From assembly GCF_014489415.1 (NCBI RefSeq), contig NZ_CP060822.1:754311-818310 (forward strand): a stretch of 64,000 nt of DNA, in the 5' to 3' direction. The notes below the pieces were generated by a model. The model searched no databases. It was not told where the DNA came from and saw only the letters and a program-made list of their open reading frames with translations. Position numbers and translations under genes: made by a program. Below, one piece after another: positions 48,963 to 59,873 of this stretch (position 1 is the first letter of the stretch; each line of letters opens with the position of its first letter). This DNA comes from Cylindrospermopsis curvispora GIHE-G1. GTDB taxonomy: Bacteria; Cyanobacteriota; Cyanobacteriia; Cyanobacteriales; Nostocaceae.

Positions 48963-49131
48963 TCAGTCTGTATTATCCTTGGTTTACAGATTAGTTTATG
49001 GGGTGATCGGGCAAAATGGGTTGAGATTAAGGAATATTTTCGGTAATTGTGCAGCAGTTGCTCCTAAGTTTACCAAATCCGCTATCCTGTTACTTGTTTT
49101 ACATTACAAATCCAGATTTAAGAGGTCAATT

Positions 49132-49521
49132 ATGAGATTGTTACACACTATGCTCCGGGTGGGAAATTTAGACAAATCTTTGGAATTCTACTGTGATATC
49201 CTGGGAATGAAATTATTGCGTCGCAAGGACTATCCCACGGGAGAATTCACCCTAGCTTTTGTGGGATATGGAGATGAAAGTGACAATGCTGTTATAGAAT
49301 TAACTTATAATTGGGGAGTGGAAAAATATGAATTGGGTACTGGATATGGTCATATTGCTTTAGGAGTTGATGACATTTACTCCACCTGTGAAGCCATTGG
49401 AACCCGTGGTGGTAAGGTTGTGCGTCAACCAGGTCCCATGAAGCATGGTTCAACGGTTATAGCCTTTGTGGAAGACCCAGATGGGTATAAAGTGGAGTTG
49501 ATTCAGATGGCCAGGTCCTAA
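49132..49521 (+). CDS. gloA: Lactoylglutathione lyase (glyoxalase I)
   Basis: GloA detoxifies methylglyoxal by turning its glutathione adduct into lactoylglutathione. The 129-residue VOC-fold protein opens [26 protein letters not shown] and has [24 protein letters not shown] and the metal Glu in [12 protein letters not shown] use ATG 49132, preceded by AGAGGT; the open frame extends 62 codons upstream through sequence with no family similarity. It follows eno divergently. Confidence 0.93.
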   Translation: MRLLHTMLRVGNLDKSLEFYCDILGMKLLRRKDYPTGEFTLAFVGYGDESDNAVIELTYNWGVEKYELGTGYGHIALGVDDIYSTCEAIGTRGGKVVRQPGPMKHGSTVIAFVEDPDGYKVELIQMARS

Positions 49522-49551
49522 ATTCAAAGTCTTAAATTGCAAGTCGTAAAA

Positions 49552-52230
49552 ATGCAGCCTACAGATCCAAATAAATTTACTGACACAGCATGGGATGCTG
49601 TAATTAAGTCTCAAGATATAGTCCGTGCTTATCAACAACAACAATTAGAAGTAGAACATCTAATTTTAGCCATCTTAGAAACCTCTAGTGCGGTCACTTC
49701 AGGTATTCTCACTCGTGCTGAAATTGATCCGATTAGATTACAAGAACAATTGGAAACCTACACTAAACGCCAACCCAAGGTGGGAAAGACGGATCAACTC
49801 TATCTAGGGCGTAGTTTAGATCTACTCCTGGACCGAGCAGAGGAAATTCGGGGGAGAATTAAGGATGGGGAAATCTCTGAAGGTCACATTTTATTGGCCC
49901 TTGGGGAAGATGAACGGGTCGGTAGACGGATCTTTAAAGGTTTAAATATTGATATTTCTAAGTTAGAAGCTGCTGTCAAAACTGTCCGTGTGACTCAAAA
50001 GGTTTCCGGAAAATCAGGAGACAATGAGTCTGGGGATGCTTATGAACCAGCTCTAAAACGTTTTGGGCGAGATTTAACTGAACAAGCAAAAGCTGGAAAG
50101 TTGGATCCTGTTATTGGTCGTGATGATGAAATTAGACGGGTAATTCAAGTTCTATCTAGACGTAGTAAAAATAATCCAGTTCTTATTGGTGAACCAGGGG
50201 TGGGTAAAACTGCGATCGCTGAAGCTCTGGCCCAAAGAATGATTAATGGGGATGTTCCCGAATCTCTGAAAAATCGTCAGTTGATTACCCTGGATATTGG
50301 GAGTTTAATTGCTGGTGCTAAATACAGGGGCGAATTTGAAGACAGATTAAAAAATGTCCTCCGAGAGGTTACTGAATCTAATGGTCAGGTGGTTTTGTTT
50401 ATTGATGAGTTACATACGGTGGTGGGAGCTGGTTCCAATCAACAGGGAGCTATGGATGCTAGTAATCTCCTCAAACCTATGTTAGCTCGCGGTGAACTTA
50501 GATGTATTGGCGCGACTACCTTGGATGAATATCGTAAGTATATAGAAAAAGATGCTGCTTTAGAAAGACGTTTTCAACAGGTTTTTGTGGATCAACCTAC
50601 GGTAGAAAATACTATTTCTATTTTGCGAGGTCTTAAAGAACGGTATGAAGTCCACCATAATGTGAAAATTGCCGATTCCGCTTTGGTTGCTGCAGCAACT
50701 TTATCAGCTCGTTATATTGCAGATCGGTTTTTACCTGATAAGGCCATTGATTTAGTTGATGAAGCAGCAGCCAAGTTAAAAATGGAAATCACTTCCAAAC
50801 CTACGGAACTGGAAACCATTGACAGACGTTTAATGCAGCTGGAAATGGAAAAATTGTCCTTGTCGGGAGAAGAAAAAGCTACTGCTCCCACCAGAGAACG
50901 CCTAAACAGAATTGAACAGGAAATTTCTAATTTAACCGCTAAACAACAAAAATTAAATGAACAATGGCAAGGAGAAAAACAACTATTGGAGGCAATTAGC
51001 ACTTTAAAGAAAGAGGAGGACACTTTAAGGGTACAAATTGAGCAAGCGGAAAGAGATTATGACTTAAATAAAGCCGCTCAATTAAAATATGGTAAATTGG
51101 AAGGGGTGCAAAGGGAACGAGAAATCAAAGAAACCCAGTTATTAGAAATTCAACATCAGGGTTCTACTCTATTGAGGGAACAGGTGACGGAAGCGGATAT
51201 TGCAGAAATAGTGGCTAAATGGACCGGTATCCCAGTTAATCGTCTGTTGGAATCAGAACGTCAGAAATTACTCAAATTGGAATACCACCTCCATGAAAGG
51301 GTGATTGGTCAAGAAGAAGCTGTACTCGCAGTATCAGCTGCTATTCGTCGTGCCCGCGCAGGTATGAAAGACCCATCCCGTCCCATAGGTTCCTTTTTGT
51401 TTATGGGCCCAACCGGAGTGGGGAAAACCGAACTTGCTCGTGCCCTGGCTCAATTTCTGTTTGATTCCGAGGATGCTTTAGTTAGGTTGGATATGTCCGA
51501 ATATATGGAAAAGCATTCTGTCTCCCGTTTGGTGGGCGCTCCCCCAGGATATGTTGGTTATGAAGAGGGTGGTCAGCTCTCAGAAACTATTCGTCGTCAC
51601 CCCTATTCTGTAGTTTTGTTGGATGAGGTGGAAAAAGCCCATGGCGATGTATTTAATATCTTACTCCAGGTCTTAGACGACGGAAGAATTACTGATAGTC
51701 AGGGTAGAGTGGTGGATTTTCGGAACACTGTTATAGTGATGACTAGTAATATTGGTAGTGAATATATCATTGATATTTCCGGAGATGGGGATAAGCACGA
51801 ATTGATGCGGAACAGGGTAATGGATAGTTTGCGATCGCATTTTCGTCCTGAATTTATTAATCGGATTGATGATTTAATTTTGTTCCATACCTTAAATCGT
51901 TCTGAGATGCGTCAGATTATTCGTATTCAATTACAAAGAGTGGAAAAATTATTAAAAGAACAGAAGATATGTTTAGATATATCCTCAGATGCGTGTGATT
52001 ATTTAGTAGAAATCGGGTATGACCCAGTATATGGTGCCCGTCCGTTGAAGAGGTCAATTCAGCGGGAGATAGAAAATCCCCTAGCGACCAAGATATTAGA
52101 AAACAGCTTTGTTGCTGGGGACATAATTTTTATAGACAAGGGGGAAAATGGACTGACATTTTTTAAAAAGCAGGAAAATTTGTCCGTTTCTCGTCCCATT
52201 AATTCCCCTGTGTTGGTTACAGGATCTTGA
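49552..52230 (+). CDS. clpB: ATP-dependent disaggregase ClpB
   Basis: ClpB (892 residues) dissolves protein aggregates with DnaK. It starts [11 protein letters not shown] at ATG 49552; a TTG five codons earlier is the only extension. An N-terminal Clp repeat domain (1-150) is followed by AAA module 1 (Walker A GEPGVGKT), a coiled-coil middle domain (about 410-525; [15 protein letters not shown] to [17 protein letters not shown]) that marks ClpB rather than ClpC, and AAA module 2 ([21 protein letters not shown]). Cyanobacteria carry two ClpB paralogues; which one this is was not determined. No heat-shock element was sought in detail. Confidence 0.95.
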   Translation: MQPTDPNKFTDTAWDAVIKSQDIVRAYQQQQLEVEHLILAILETSSAVTSGILTRAEIDPIRLQEQLETYTKRQPKVGKTDQLYLGRSLDLLLDRAEEIRGRIKDGEISEGHILLALGEDERVGRRIFKGLNIDISKLEAAVKTVRVTQKVSGKSGDNESGDAYEPALKRFGRDLTEQAKAGKLDPVIGRDDEIRRVIQVLSRRSKNNPVLIGEPGVGKTAIAEALAQRMINGDVPESLKNRQLITLDIGSLIAGAKYRGEFEDRLKNVLREVTESNGQVVLFIDELHTVVGAGSNQQGAMDASNLLKPMLARGELRCIGATTLDEYRKYIEKDAALERRFQQVFVDQPTVENTISILRGLKERYEVHHNVKIADSALVAAATLSARYIADRFLPDKAIDLVDEAAAKLKMEITSKPTELETIDRRLMQLEMEKLSLSGEEKATAPTRERLNRIEQEISNLTAKQQKLNEQWQGEKQLLEAISTLKKEEDTLRVQIEQAERDYDLNKAAQLKYGKLEGVQREREIKETQLLEIQHQGSTLLREQVTEADIAEIVAKWTGIPVNRLLESERQKLLKLEYHLHERVIGQEEAVLAVSAAIRRARAGMKDPSRPIGSFLFMGPTGVGKTELARALAQFLFDSEDALVRLDMSEYMEKHSVSRLVGAPPGYVGYEEGGQLSETIRRHPYSVVLLDEVEKAHGDVFNILLQVLDDGRITDSQGRVVDFRNTVIVMTSNIGSEYIIDISGDGDKHELMRNRVMDSLRSHFRPEFINRIDDLILFHTLNRSEMRQIIRIQLQRVEKLLKEQKICLDISSDACDYLVEIGYDPVYGARPLKRSIQREIENPLATKILENSFVAGDIIFIDKGENGLTFFKKQENLSVSRPINSPVLVTGS

Positions 52231-52232
52231 GA

Positions 52233-53939
52233 TCAATAAACACTTGCGGACTTGCGATGGTGGACAGCAGTTATACCATCTTGATTGAGAACCTTACCGT
52301 TATTCACCGTCGCATAAACTAACCAGTGATCTCCCACTTCCATGCGACTTTGTACAGTACATTCCAAGTAAGCCAAGGCACCATTTAAAATTACACCCCC
52401 ATTCCCCTCAGTGATGTCTAAACCCTTAAATCTGTCCTGTCCGGGTTCGTAAACCTTCATAAAATGTTTACGTATTTCCCGTCCTTCAGCTAGAATATTA
52501 ACAATAAATGGATTACTTGTATGGGTCAGGTTTTCCATGGCCCGGTCCTTAGCCACTGCAATAGTCAATCCGGGAGGATTAAAACTGGCTTGTGTTACCC
52601 AGGATGCTAACATTCCCGTTTTGATTTCTCCCTGAATTGCTGTGACCACACATAAAGAACCGACGATGCGACCCACAGCTTGTTCTACGTTAGTTGCAGG
52701 TTGTTTTGCTACTAATGATTTTTTAGTAACTCGTTTTAACGCTTGGGCAAAATCTGTACCTGCTTCCTCACAGTTTTGGAGTGTGACATCATTGGGTTTA
52801 AACTTGACACGAATAGGTTCAAACCCAAATCTAAAACCAGCATCTTTCAGTTTACCTTCCAGTAGATCTACCGCTTCTCCACTCCAACCAAAGGAACCAA
52901 ACACCCCTGCTAACTTATTATTGGTTGCAGTAGACAAAACAATTCCCAAAGCAGTTTGTACTGGTGTAGGTGCATGACCACCTAAAGTGGGGGAACCAAT
53001 AACAAAACCCGCACATTTTTCGATCGCACTTTTAATTTCTTCTGGGTCTGCGAACTCGCAATTAATCGACTCCACCCTAACACCCGATTTTGTAATACCA
53101 TGGGCGATCGCTTGGGATAGGGTAGCGGTGTTACCATAGGCGGAAGCATAGATCAATGCTACACTAAGTTCTGAATTAGTTTGTTGTTTAATCCATTCTC
53201 GATAAGAGTGCGTTAGCTCCTGCAGCCCATATCTTACTAATGGTCCGTGACCGGTAGCATATAGTCGAATTTGTAAATTTGCGAATTTATCCAAAGCAGT
53301 TTCTACTTGTCTTGGGTGGGGTGCCATGAGACAGTCGAAATAGTAACGACGATCTTCGGTAAAAACTTCCCAACCCTCGTCAAAAACCTGATCACCACAC
53401 AAATGAGATCCAAACAACTTATCAGAAAAGAGAATTTCCGTTTGGGGGTCATAGGTACACAGTTGGTCTGGGTAACGGGGGTTGGGAGTGGGAATAAACT
53501 GGAGATGATGACCCTTTCCTAAATCTAGGGTTTCATCACCCCGCATGATCAAAATGGGTAAATCATCATTTTCCAATGCTGCTTTGAGGTTTTTCGCTCC
53601 TGGGTTAGAGCAGACAAAAGTGATTTGAGGAGCAATTTCTCTTAACGCTTTTAAGGTTGCAGATCGATTAGGATTGACGTGACCTAGAATTATATAGTCA
53701 ATAGATTTTGGGTTAATTCTATCTTGTAATGCGTCTAAGTAAATCCTTGTAAAAGTTTCCCCCGGGGGGTCAATTATGGCAATTTTATCACTCTGAATGA
53801 TAAAGGAATTAGCCGTTGTCCCCTTGGCTAAAGCATATTCAATTTCAAACCGCAATCTTGTCCAACTGCGAGAGCGTAATACGACTGTATTTGTACCAAT
53901 AGGTATTATCTGTACATCACGGGGTTTATTAATTAACAT
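52233..53939 (-). CDS. flv1: Flavodiiron protein, Flv1 type
   Basis: A 568-residue class C flavodiiron protein: metallo-beta-lactamase-like domain, flavodoxin domain (about 262-400; VALIYASAYGNTATLSQAIAHGI) and flavin-reductase domain (about 415-568). With Flv3 it reduces O2 to water using photosynthetic electrons. The diiron ligand set is not canonical: the H-x-E-x-D-H motif reads GHVNPNRS (His87, Asn89, Asn91, Arg92), as in Flv1 proteins. It lies 80 bases downstream of flv3. The side-by-side arrangement recalls the heterocyst-specific flv1B/flv3B pair of Anabaena, but A/B assignment needs a tree. Confidence 0.88.
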   Translation of the reverse strand: MLINKPRDVQIIPIGTNTVVLRSRSWTRLRFEIEYALAKGTTANSFIIQSDKIAIIDPPGETFTRIYLDALQDRINPKSIDYIILGHVNPNRSATLKALREIAPQITFVCSNPGAKNLKAALENDDLPILIMRGDETLDLGKGHHLQFIPTPNPRYPDQLCTYDPQTEILFSDKLFGSHLCGDQVFDEGWEVFTEDRRYYFDCLMAPHPRQVETALDKFANLQIRLYATGHGPLVRYGLQELTHSYREWIKQQTNSELSVALIYASAYGNTATLSQAIAHGITKSGVRVESINCEFADPEEIKSAIEKCAGFVIGSPTLGGHAPTPVQTALGIVLSTATNNKLAGVFGSFGWSGEAVDLLEGKLKDAGFRFGFEPIRVKFKPNDVTLQNCEEAGTDFAQALKRVTKKSLVAKQPATNVEQAVGRIVGSLCVVTAIQGEIKTGMLASWVTQASFNPPGLTIAVAKDRAMENLTHTSNPFIVNILAEGREIRKHFMKVYEPGQDRFKGLDITEGNGGVILNGALAYLECTVQSRMEVGDHWLVYATVNNGKVLNQDGITAVHHRKSASVY

Positions 53940-54019
53940 AGTATCTCCAAGACTTCAAGTGTGATTTAAAGTGTATGGGGTGCGCCTGGTTAACGCCCCC
54001 AAAATTGGCGAATTAGGGA

Positions 54020-55762
54020 TTAGTAGTGATTACCAACTTTACGATGGTGAACTGCTGTGAGTGAGTTTGGTTTAGACACTCTTCCCGCATAGACGGTGCT
54101 ATATACCGCCCAATGATCACCACAGTCCATCCGACTCACCACTTCACATTCCATATAAGCTAAAGCATCACTTAAAATCGGAGCACCATTTTCTGCTAGT
54201 TGGGTTTTTACACCTTCAAACCGATCCGCACCTGGAGCAAATCGCTTTAAAAAGTGCTTCATCAATGTTTGATAGTTACCTTCTTCTAAAACATTGAGGA
54301 CAAACCGATCTCCTACTTGCATCAGAGATTCTATGGCCCGATCTTTAGCTACCGCAATGGAAAAACCTAGGGGTTTAAAACTGGCCTGACTTACCCAGGA
54401 GGCCAACATAGCACTGGAAACCCCACCTTTTTTGGCGGTGATGATATATAAACCACCACTAATCCTCCCCAGGGCTTTATCTAAATCAGCACCCAAGGAT
54501 TTCATCGTTTTGATGCTTTTCTCTTTGGTAACTAACTGTCCTAGGTCAGTCCCAGCTTCCTCGCATTTTTTGTATGTGTTTTCTGTTGGTGTTTCTCGTA
54601 TCTCAATCACGGGGAAACCAATCATTAAACCCGCAGCTCGGAATTTATTTAACAGTGGGTAGGTGGGTTCATCATCTCCACCACCAGTTTCAAAAATACC
54701 AATGGCTTGTTTTTCACTAGCTGACCCTAAAACGGTACCCAATGCAGCTTGCACGCTGAGACTACTAGAAACTGGGGACATTCCTATAACTAATCCCTTA
54801 CAGCGTCCCACTAATTCCCGTAACTCCTGTAGGTCCACTGCTCCACCCATATCGACCATCTCTACCCCTACACCCGTCTTGACTACCCCGTTAGCAATGG
54901 ATTGGGCCAGGCGATCGCTATAACCGTACTCAGAAACATAGAATATACCTACTACGCTTTCCGCTTTGGTTTGACTTTGACTCCAGGTGCGATAACGTCC
55001 CGTTAATTCCTCCACGTTGTGGTACAACAGAGGCCCGTGACCGGTAGCAATCATTTTGATATGTTTCAATTCTGCCATCCGCTTTATAGCAGATAACACA
55101 GAGCGGGAGTTGGGTCCCATGAGACAGTCATAGTAGTATTTGAAGTCTTCTTCAATGGTGGCTAAATCGTCATCGAATGTGCTTTCTGAACAGTAGTGCA
55201 TGCCAAAAGCATCACAGGTATATAGGGTTTCTGTATGGTGATCGAAACTAAAAATGGTATCAGGCCAGTGTAAATTAGGAGCTATGACAAATTCCAATTC
55301 ATGACCATTTCCCAGAGACAAGCGATCGCCATTTTTAACAATTCGACGTTTAAATGGTTGATGTACCAAATCTTCTAAAAATTGAATTGCTACTTTAGAG
55401 CCAACCACGGTAATATCAGGAGCTTTTTGCAATAGATCCTTAACCAATCCGCTGTGATCTGGTTCTGTATGGCTGATAATCAGATAGTTTATATCCTGGG
55501 GATTGATTAAGCTAGTGAGGGTGTCAAAATATAGCTGACGGAACTTTTCATGGGAGGTGTCAACTAGAGCTATCTGCTCACCGCGAATGAGAAACGAGTT
55601 ATAAGTTGTACCATTTTGTAACCCAAACTCAATATCAAAACGGTCCCTATCCCAGTCCAAGGAGCGGATAGCTGTGGTGTCTTGAGCAATTTCTACAGTC
55701 TGTATGGTCAGACGTTTGACAGGAGCTTGTTTTTCCTGTCCAGCATCAGTGAGCAATACCAT
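54020..55762 (-). CDS. flv3: Flavodiiron protein, Flv3 type
   Basis: A 580-residue class C flavodiiron protein with the same three domains: MBL-like diiron, flavodoxin (VVGIFYVSEYGYSDRLAQSIANG, about 260-400) and flavin reductase (GRISGGLYIITAKKG onwards). Here the ligand motif is canonical, SHTEPDHSGL (His98, Glu100, Asp102, His103), followed by HWPD, CDAFG and TGHGPLL ligands. It is the partner of Flv1 in light-dependent O2 reduction, or in O2 protection of nitrogenase if this is the heterocyst pair. It starts at ATG 55762, divergent from coaX. Confidence 0.9.
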   Translation of the reverse strand: MVLLTDAGQEKQAPVKRLTIQTVEIAQDTTAIRSLDWDRDRFDIEFGLQNGTTYNSFLIRGEQIALVDTSHEKFRQLYFDTLTSLINPQDINYLIISHTEPDHSGLVKDLLQKAPDITVVGSKVAIQFLEDLVHQPFKRRIVKNGDRLSLGNGHELEFVIAPNLHWPDTIFSFDHHTETLYTCDAFGMHYCSESTFDDDLATIEEDFKYYYDCLMGPNSRSVLSAIKRMAELKHIKMIATGHGPLLYHNVEELTGRYRTWSQSQTKAESVVGIFYVSEYGYSDRLAQSIANGVVKTGVGVEMVDMGGAVDLQELRELVGRCKGLVIGMSPVSSSLSVQAALGTVLGSASEKQAIGIFETGGGDDEPTYPLLNKFRAAGLMIGFPVIEIRETPTENTYKKCEEAGTDLGQLVTKEKSIKTMKSLGADLDKALGRISGGLYIITAKKGGVSSAMLASWVSQASFKPLGFSIAVAKDRAIESLMQVGDRFVLNVLEEGNYQTLMKHFLKRFAPGADRFEGVKTQLAENGAPILSDALAYMECEVVSRMDCGDHWAVYSTVYAGRVSKPNSLTAVHHRKVGNHY

Positions 55763-55875
55763 AACTCCCCTCCTTAATTTCTTTTGAGCATTAATTCCTC
55801 TACTCTTGATTGTGACACGGTTTCCATGTTAGTGTTTATTAAAAAACCTATGGCTGAGTTAAGAAACTTAAAACT

Positions 55876-56718
55876 GTGAAACTGAATAGCAGATCAGAAG
55901 TTAGGGATGATTTTGTGCTAGGATTGGCGGTTGGCAACTCCCATTTACACTGGGGTTTATTTCTGGGGAAGAAGTTATGCTTCACCTGGGATAGTAAACA
56001 TTTACCAGAAGATGTGATCTTGCAGATCCCTCAATGTCAAACCCTGGATGACCTAATTACCCTGACCACCCAATTTTCTTTTCCCTCCCACTCCCCAGCT
56101 ATTTATTGCCCTCCTCCCATTTTTTTAGCCTCCGTGGTTCCCCAGGAAACTCAAAAATGGCTATCCTACTCTAACATACAAGTGATCACTTTAAATCAAG
56201 TCCCCCTAAAAGAAATATATCCTACCCTGGGTATTGATCGCGCTTTAGCTTTATTGGGTACGGGTAAAAAGTACGGATTCCCAGCTTTAGTAATTGATGC
56301 AGGTACAGCCTTAACTTTTACAGGTGTAAATGAAAATGAGTGTTTAGTTGGTGGAGCAATCTTACCCGGTCTGGGTTTACAACTAGCCAGTTTGGGAGAA
56401 AATACTGGGCAATTGCCATTATTAACAACGGGGGAAATTCTCCATTTACCACCACGGTTTGCGCTGCATACGAAAACAGCAATTCTCAGTGGAGTTATTT
56501 ACATGTTGTTGGCGGGAATCCAGGATTTTATTGATCATTGGTTTTCCTTATTCCCCCACAGTCAAATTGCTATTACTGGAGGGGATGGAACGTTATTAAC
56601 AGACCTTTTAATTCAACTATCTCCCTCTCTAGGAAAGAGGTTAATTCCAGACCCACATCTCATCCTGTGGGGGATTGAAGAAGTCTTGAGAAACCACTCA
56701 AACTCTGAAAAAGTCTAG
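55876..56718 (+). CDS. coaX: Type III pantothenate kinase
   Basis: CoaX starts coenzyme A synthesis by phosphorylating pantothenate. The 280-residue ASKHA-fold protein has LGLAVGNSHLHWGLFLG for phosphate binding, LGIDRALALLGTGKKYGFPALVIDAGTALTFT and GGAILPGLGLQLASL, as in cyanobacterial members. The start is GTG 55876, without a strong SD. The last 21 bases overlap the convergent hydrolase gene. Confidence 0.88.
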   Translation: MKLNSRSEVRDDFVLGLAVGNSHLHWGLFLGKKLCFTWDSKHLPEDVILQIPQCQTLDDLITLTTQFSFPSHSPAIYCPPPIFLASVVPQETQKWLSYSNIQVITLNQVPLKEIYPTLGIDRALALLGTGKKYGFPALVIDAGTALTFTGVNENECLVGGAILPGLGLQLASLGENTGQLPLLTTGEILHLPPRFALHTKTAILSGVIYMLLAGIQDFIDHWFSLFPHSQIAITGGDGTLLTDLLIQLSPSLGKRLIPDPHLILWGIEEVLRNHSNSEKV

Positions 56719-57525
56719 GATATATTGAGCTACTACACCTGTACAGGTTTGGGGTAAGTTGTTTTCTCCATGGGTAATGATTTTTAACTGAGATTGTGAA
56801 ATTCTAGAGGCATAAATCTTGCTCTTCTCCAGATTTTCTCTCCCATCCTGACCACCTTGCAAAATCAAACAAGGTAGTTGTAAGTTGACCAAATCATTGC
56901 TTACTAATTCGCTGTCAATTTCCCTAAATTGCCGATTGAATAACAATTGGCAAGCTGTAGGATGGTCCGAGAATTTGTGGTGTAATTCCAAGTATTTATT
57001 TATTTTGTTTTGGCAACCTAGTATTTTAATTATCAGGTTTAACTTCTTATTTAACCAGCTCAATACTGCAAATAATAAAGAAGGAGTATTAGCTAAACAC
57101 AGCATATCTGAGCAAATTTTTTCTAACTTGTCTGTCTTTACACCCTCTGGCTGTAATAACAATAAACCAATAACATGATTGGGATATTTCAAAGCATAAC
57201 TGGTGGCAATCCAAGCTCCCAAGGAATCCCCTACTAAATAAAACCGCTCTAACTTCAAAGATCTTACAAACTCATTTAAACATTCTACTTGTAAGCGAAT
57301 TGAATGATGTGCACTAGGATTGGCGGATGTACCAAAACCTAATAAGTCTGGTGCAAAACAATGGAATTTATCAGCTATTAAACTCATTACCTGTATCCAC
57401 TGACTACCATCATTCCAAGCTCCGTGTAATAGGATAATAGGGATTCCTTCACCTATTTCATGCCAGAATAAAAGTCCTTGGGGAAGTTTGATCCGGGAGT
57501 TACGGAATGGGTTTGTATATAACAT
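56698..57525 (-). CDS. Alpha/beta hydrolase
   Basis: A 275-residue alpha/beta-hydrolase-fold protein. IPIILLHGAWNDGSQW is the oxyanion region, YLVGDSLGAWIA holds the nucleophile Ser in a G-x-S-x-G elbow, and the final KIITHGENNLPQ supplies the likely His. Substrate unknown; esterases, lipases and haloperoxidase-like enzymes share this form. I place the start at ATG 57525; a TTG five codons earlier is open too. Confidence 0.85.
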   Translation of the reverse strand: MLYTNPFRNSRIKLPQGLLFWHEIGEGIPIILLHGAWNDGSQWIQVMSLIADKFHCFAPDLLGFGTSANPSAHHSIRLQVECLNEFVRSLKLERFYLVGDSLGAWIATSYALKYPNHVIGLLLLQPEGVKTDKLEKICSDMLCLANTPSLLFAVLSWLNKKLNLIIKILGCQNKINKYLELHHKFSDHPTACQLLFNRQFREIDSELVSNDLVNLQLPCLILQGGQDGRENLEKSKIYASRISQSQLKIITHGENNLPQTCTGVVAQYILDFFRV

Positions 57526-57599
57526 AATCCATTTAAGCAATGCTAGGGTTGAGTTTTAAGTAGTATAAAAAGGTTAAGTAGAAAAATTATAGGCTTAAA

Positions 57600-58100
57600 T
57601 TAAGCCAATGTGGTTAAACCACTCAAGTAGTCTTGTAACTGCTGATAGTGATCATGGGACATGGGGGTTAGGGGAAGGGACGTGGGAGGAAAAGCTTGAA
57701 TTTCTAGAACTTCTAGGTCATCTTGAATGTTCATTTCTCCTTCTACTTCTGCTTCTACTACAACACAAATTGAGTGAATTCTAGGATCTCGCTCCCAAGA
57801 AGAATAAACTCCCACTAAGCGTCGAATCTTTACCAGTTCTAGTCCTGTCTCTTCCCTCAACTCTCGACGGACCACACTGGGAATATCTTCTCCCCAATCC
57901 ACTATACCACCAGGTAAAGCCCAACATCCATCATCACTACGACGAATCAAGACGATTTTACCATCGGGCAAGGTTGCAATAATACTCGTCCCTGGAATGG
58001 GGTGACGAAAAATAATGCCTAGTATAGTTTTGACAACGCGCCCCAATTTAAGTGGGGAATAAATCAACGACTTAAAAAAGTTCACTGTGTACTGATTCAT
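57600..58100 (-). CDS. NUDIX hydrolase
   Basis: A 166-residue protein. The Nudix box is complete: GGIVDWGEDIPSVVRRELREETGL, with the REXXEE metal-binding core, in a fold starting PGTSIIATLPDGKIVLIRRSDDGCWALPGG. Such enzymes hydrolyse nucleoside diphosphates linked to another group. The substrate here is unknown. The N-terminal 30 residues are basic and hydrophobic, perhaps a membrane-touching helix. It starts at ATG 58100, divergent from the small basic protein gene. Confidence 0.88.
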   Translation of the reverse strand: MNQYTVNFFKSLIYSPLKLGRVVKTILGIIFRHPIPGTSIIATLPDGKIVLIRRSDDGCWALPGGIVDWGEDIPSVVRRELREETGLELVKIRRLVGVYSSWERDPRIHSICVVVEAEVEGEMNIQDDLEVLEIQAFPPTSLPLTPMSHDHYQQLQDYLSGLTTLA

Positions 58101-58205
58101 CGAAAATCAACTACAGTAATTTTAATATGGTTTCCGAATATGGCTGAATTATTTATTTTGAAACTCCGCTCAGGTGGCTATGACCAGGAAATCCTTACAT
58201 TTAGC

Positions 58206-58235
58206 TTGACATACCCCATTCACATGCGATATACT
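58206..58235 (+). promoter_or_regulatory. Sigma-70-type promoter before the small basic protein gene
   Basis: TTGACA at 58206-58211 and TATACT at 58230-58235 are 18 bases apart. The predicted start of transcription near 58242 leaves a leader of about 110 bases before ATG 58352. Both hexamers are close to consensus. Confidence 0.65.
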
Positions 58236-58351
58236 AGGGCACTGTTTAAAGATTAATATTTTCCACACTAGGCACCAAAGTGTATCAATTACATAGGTAG
58301 CTGGATATGACCTAAGTGTGGTTGCTCTTGTTGTTTATTCATGAGGTGAAT

Positions 58352-58522
58352 ATGGCCAAGCGCCGTAACCCCAAAAAAGAAAAGGCGCTACGGAACCAGG
58401 CTTATGCCAGAAAGTTTCGTAAACGGACTACTACAGGAAAAATGCAAAGAAGGTTCCAACAAAGACCATCTAAGGGTGAAGATGATGAAACAGTAGCAGC
58501 AGCAATGGATGCAGCTGATTAA
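58352..58522 (+). CDS. Small basic conserved protein (56 residues)
   Basis: The product opens MAKRRNPKKEKALRNQAYARKF, continues very basic through RKRTTTGKMQRRFQQRP and ends acidic with DDETVAAAMDAAD. GAGGTGAAT before ATG 58352 is a good SD; the open frame extends 12 codons upstream without support. A near-consensus promoter and a strong terminator frame it, so it is a single-gene transcript. The basic N-terminus suggests RNA or ribosome contact, but the function is unknown. Confidence 0.7.
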   Translation: MAKRRNPKKEKALRNQAYARKFRKRTTTGKMQRRFQQRPSKGEDDETVAAAMDAAD

Positions 58523-58569
58523 ATTATCTGTTTGATTTAACTCTCCTGTGCATGAATTCGCACTTGACT

Positions 58570-58617
58570 CAATAAAGCGAATGGAATTGGAATGTTGCCA
58601 GTCCATTCGCTTTATTG
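58570..58617. terminator. Strong bidirectional terminator hairpin
   Basis: CAATAAAGCGAATGGA (58570-58585) is the exact reverse complement of TCCATTCGCTTTATTG (58602-58617), a 16-bp perfect stem over a 16-base loop. It lies between the small basic protein gene and argC, which converge on it, and can end both transcripts. Confidence 0.85.
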
Positions 58618-58631
58618 TCAACCAGTTGTTT

Positions 58632-59690
58632 TTAAGGATAAAATCCTAGCTTGGGTAGTCCCAGACTCTCGTCCCATCCCATCATGATGTTCATACATTG
58701 AATTGCCTGTCCTGCTTGACCTTTAATTAGGTTGTCAATGGCCGAGGTCACGATTACACGACTAGTTCGTGGATCTACTTCTATGCCTATATAACATGTG
58801 TTGCTACCACAAGCCCATTTAGTTTGCGGATAAACTCCACTATCACAGATTTTAACCCAACTAGAATTACGGTAAAATGCAGTATAAATAGTCCTTAAAT
58901 CATCCCTAACTAAACCAGGATCTCGGAGATTGGCGTACACAGTGGCCAGAATTCCCCGAACCATGGGAATTAAATGGGGAGTAAATTGAATTCTCACCTC
59001 CTGTCTGGCTAAGTCACTACAAATTTGCTCAATTTCTGGGGTGTGACGATGACAAGCAATGTTGTATGCAGCTAGGGAGTTATCTGCTTCTGCTAACAAT
59101 AGATTGATTTTGCCCTGTCTACCACCACCGGATGTTCCTGATTTAGCGTCAATAATTGCTGTTTCTGGAACTACTAAACCCTGTTTCAGTAGGGGAGCTA
59201 ATGCTAATAAACTGGCGGTGGGATAACAACCAGGACAACCGACTAAACTTGATTCGGCAATTTTGTCTCTATATAGTTCCGGTAGTCCATACACCGCTTT
59301 CTGTGCTGTCAAGCGATCGCTCCTTTGTGTACCATACCAAGTTGTATAAGTTGTCAAATCAGTGAAACGATAATCAGCACTTAGGTCTAATACTTTACAA
59401 CCTTTTTCTAAAAGTTTTGGTGCAATATCACAAGCCAAACCATTAGGTAGGGAAAGAAATACCACTTCACAGCGACTAGTAATCAGTTCTGTGTCTACCG
59501 CTTCAATACTTAGATTGAGTATGCTTCCTATATGAGGGTATAAATCAGCAAATGTTTTACCAGCACTGCTTTCACCACCTAGGTATACCAGTTCTATCTG
59601 TGGATGATCCATCAGTAGTCTAACTAGTTGCACTCCCCCGTAACCTGAGGCGCCAACAATTCCAACTGGTATGCGCCTAAAATTATTCAT
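58632..59690 (-). CDS. argC: N-acetyl-gamma-glutamyl-phosphate reductase
   Basis: ArgC reduces N-acetylglutamyl phosphate to the semialdehyde in arginine synthesis. The 352-residue enzyme has [18 protein letters not shown] for NADPH binding, the catalytic Cys in [16 protein letters not shown], and HRHTPEIEQ and [13 protein letters not shown], family hallmarks. It starts at ATG 59690. It shares the pathway with argH in this window but is unlinked. Confidence 0.96.
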   Translation of the reverse strand: MNNFRRIPVGIVGASGYGGVQLVRLLMDHPQIELVYLGGESSAGKTFADLYPHIGSILNLSIEAVDTELITSRCEVVFLSLPNGLACDIAPKLLEKGCKVLDLSADYRFTDLTTYTTWYGTQRSDRLTAQKAVYGLPELYRDKIAESSLVGCPGCYPTASLLALAPLLKQGLVVPETAIIDAKSGTSGGGRQGKINLLLAEADNSLAAYNIACHRHTPEIEQICSDLARQEVRIQFTPHLIPMVRGILATVYANLRDPGLVRDDLRTIYTAFYRNSSWVKICDSGVYPQTKWACGSNTCYIGIEVDPRTSRVIVTSAIDNLIKGQAGQAIQCMNIMMGWDESLGLPKLGFYP

Positions 59691-59873
59691 TTTGTAAAAT
59701 CCTCATCCAGTTTGGGTAATATCAGTAATGTCATATAATACCACCTAATAATATTACGGTTGAGTCTTCTCAACACCCAAACTAGAATTATTGGCAACTG
59801 AGTCACCACAAATAGGCTACAATTAGAAATCAGAAGGTCTTACAAAATTCACTTTGGTAGCTAGAAATTTGCT

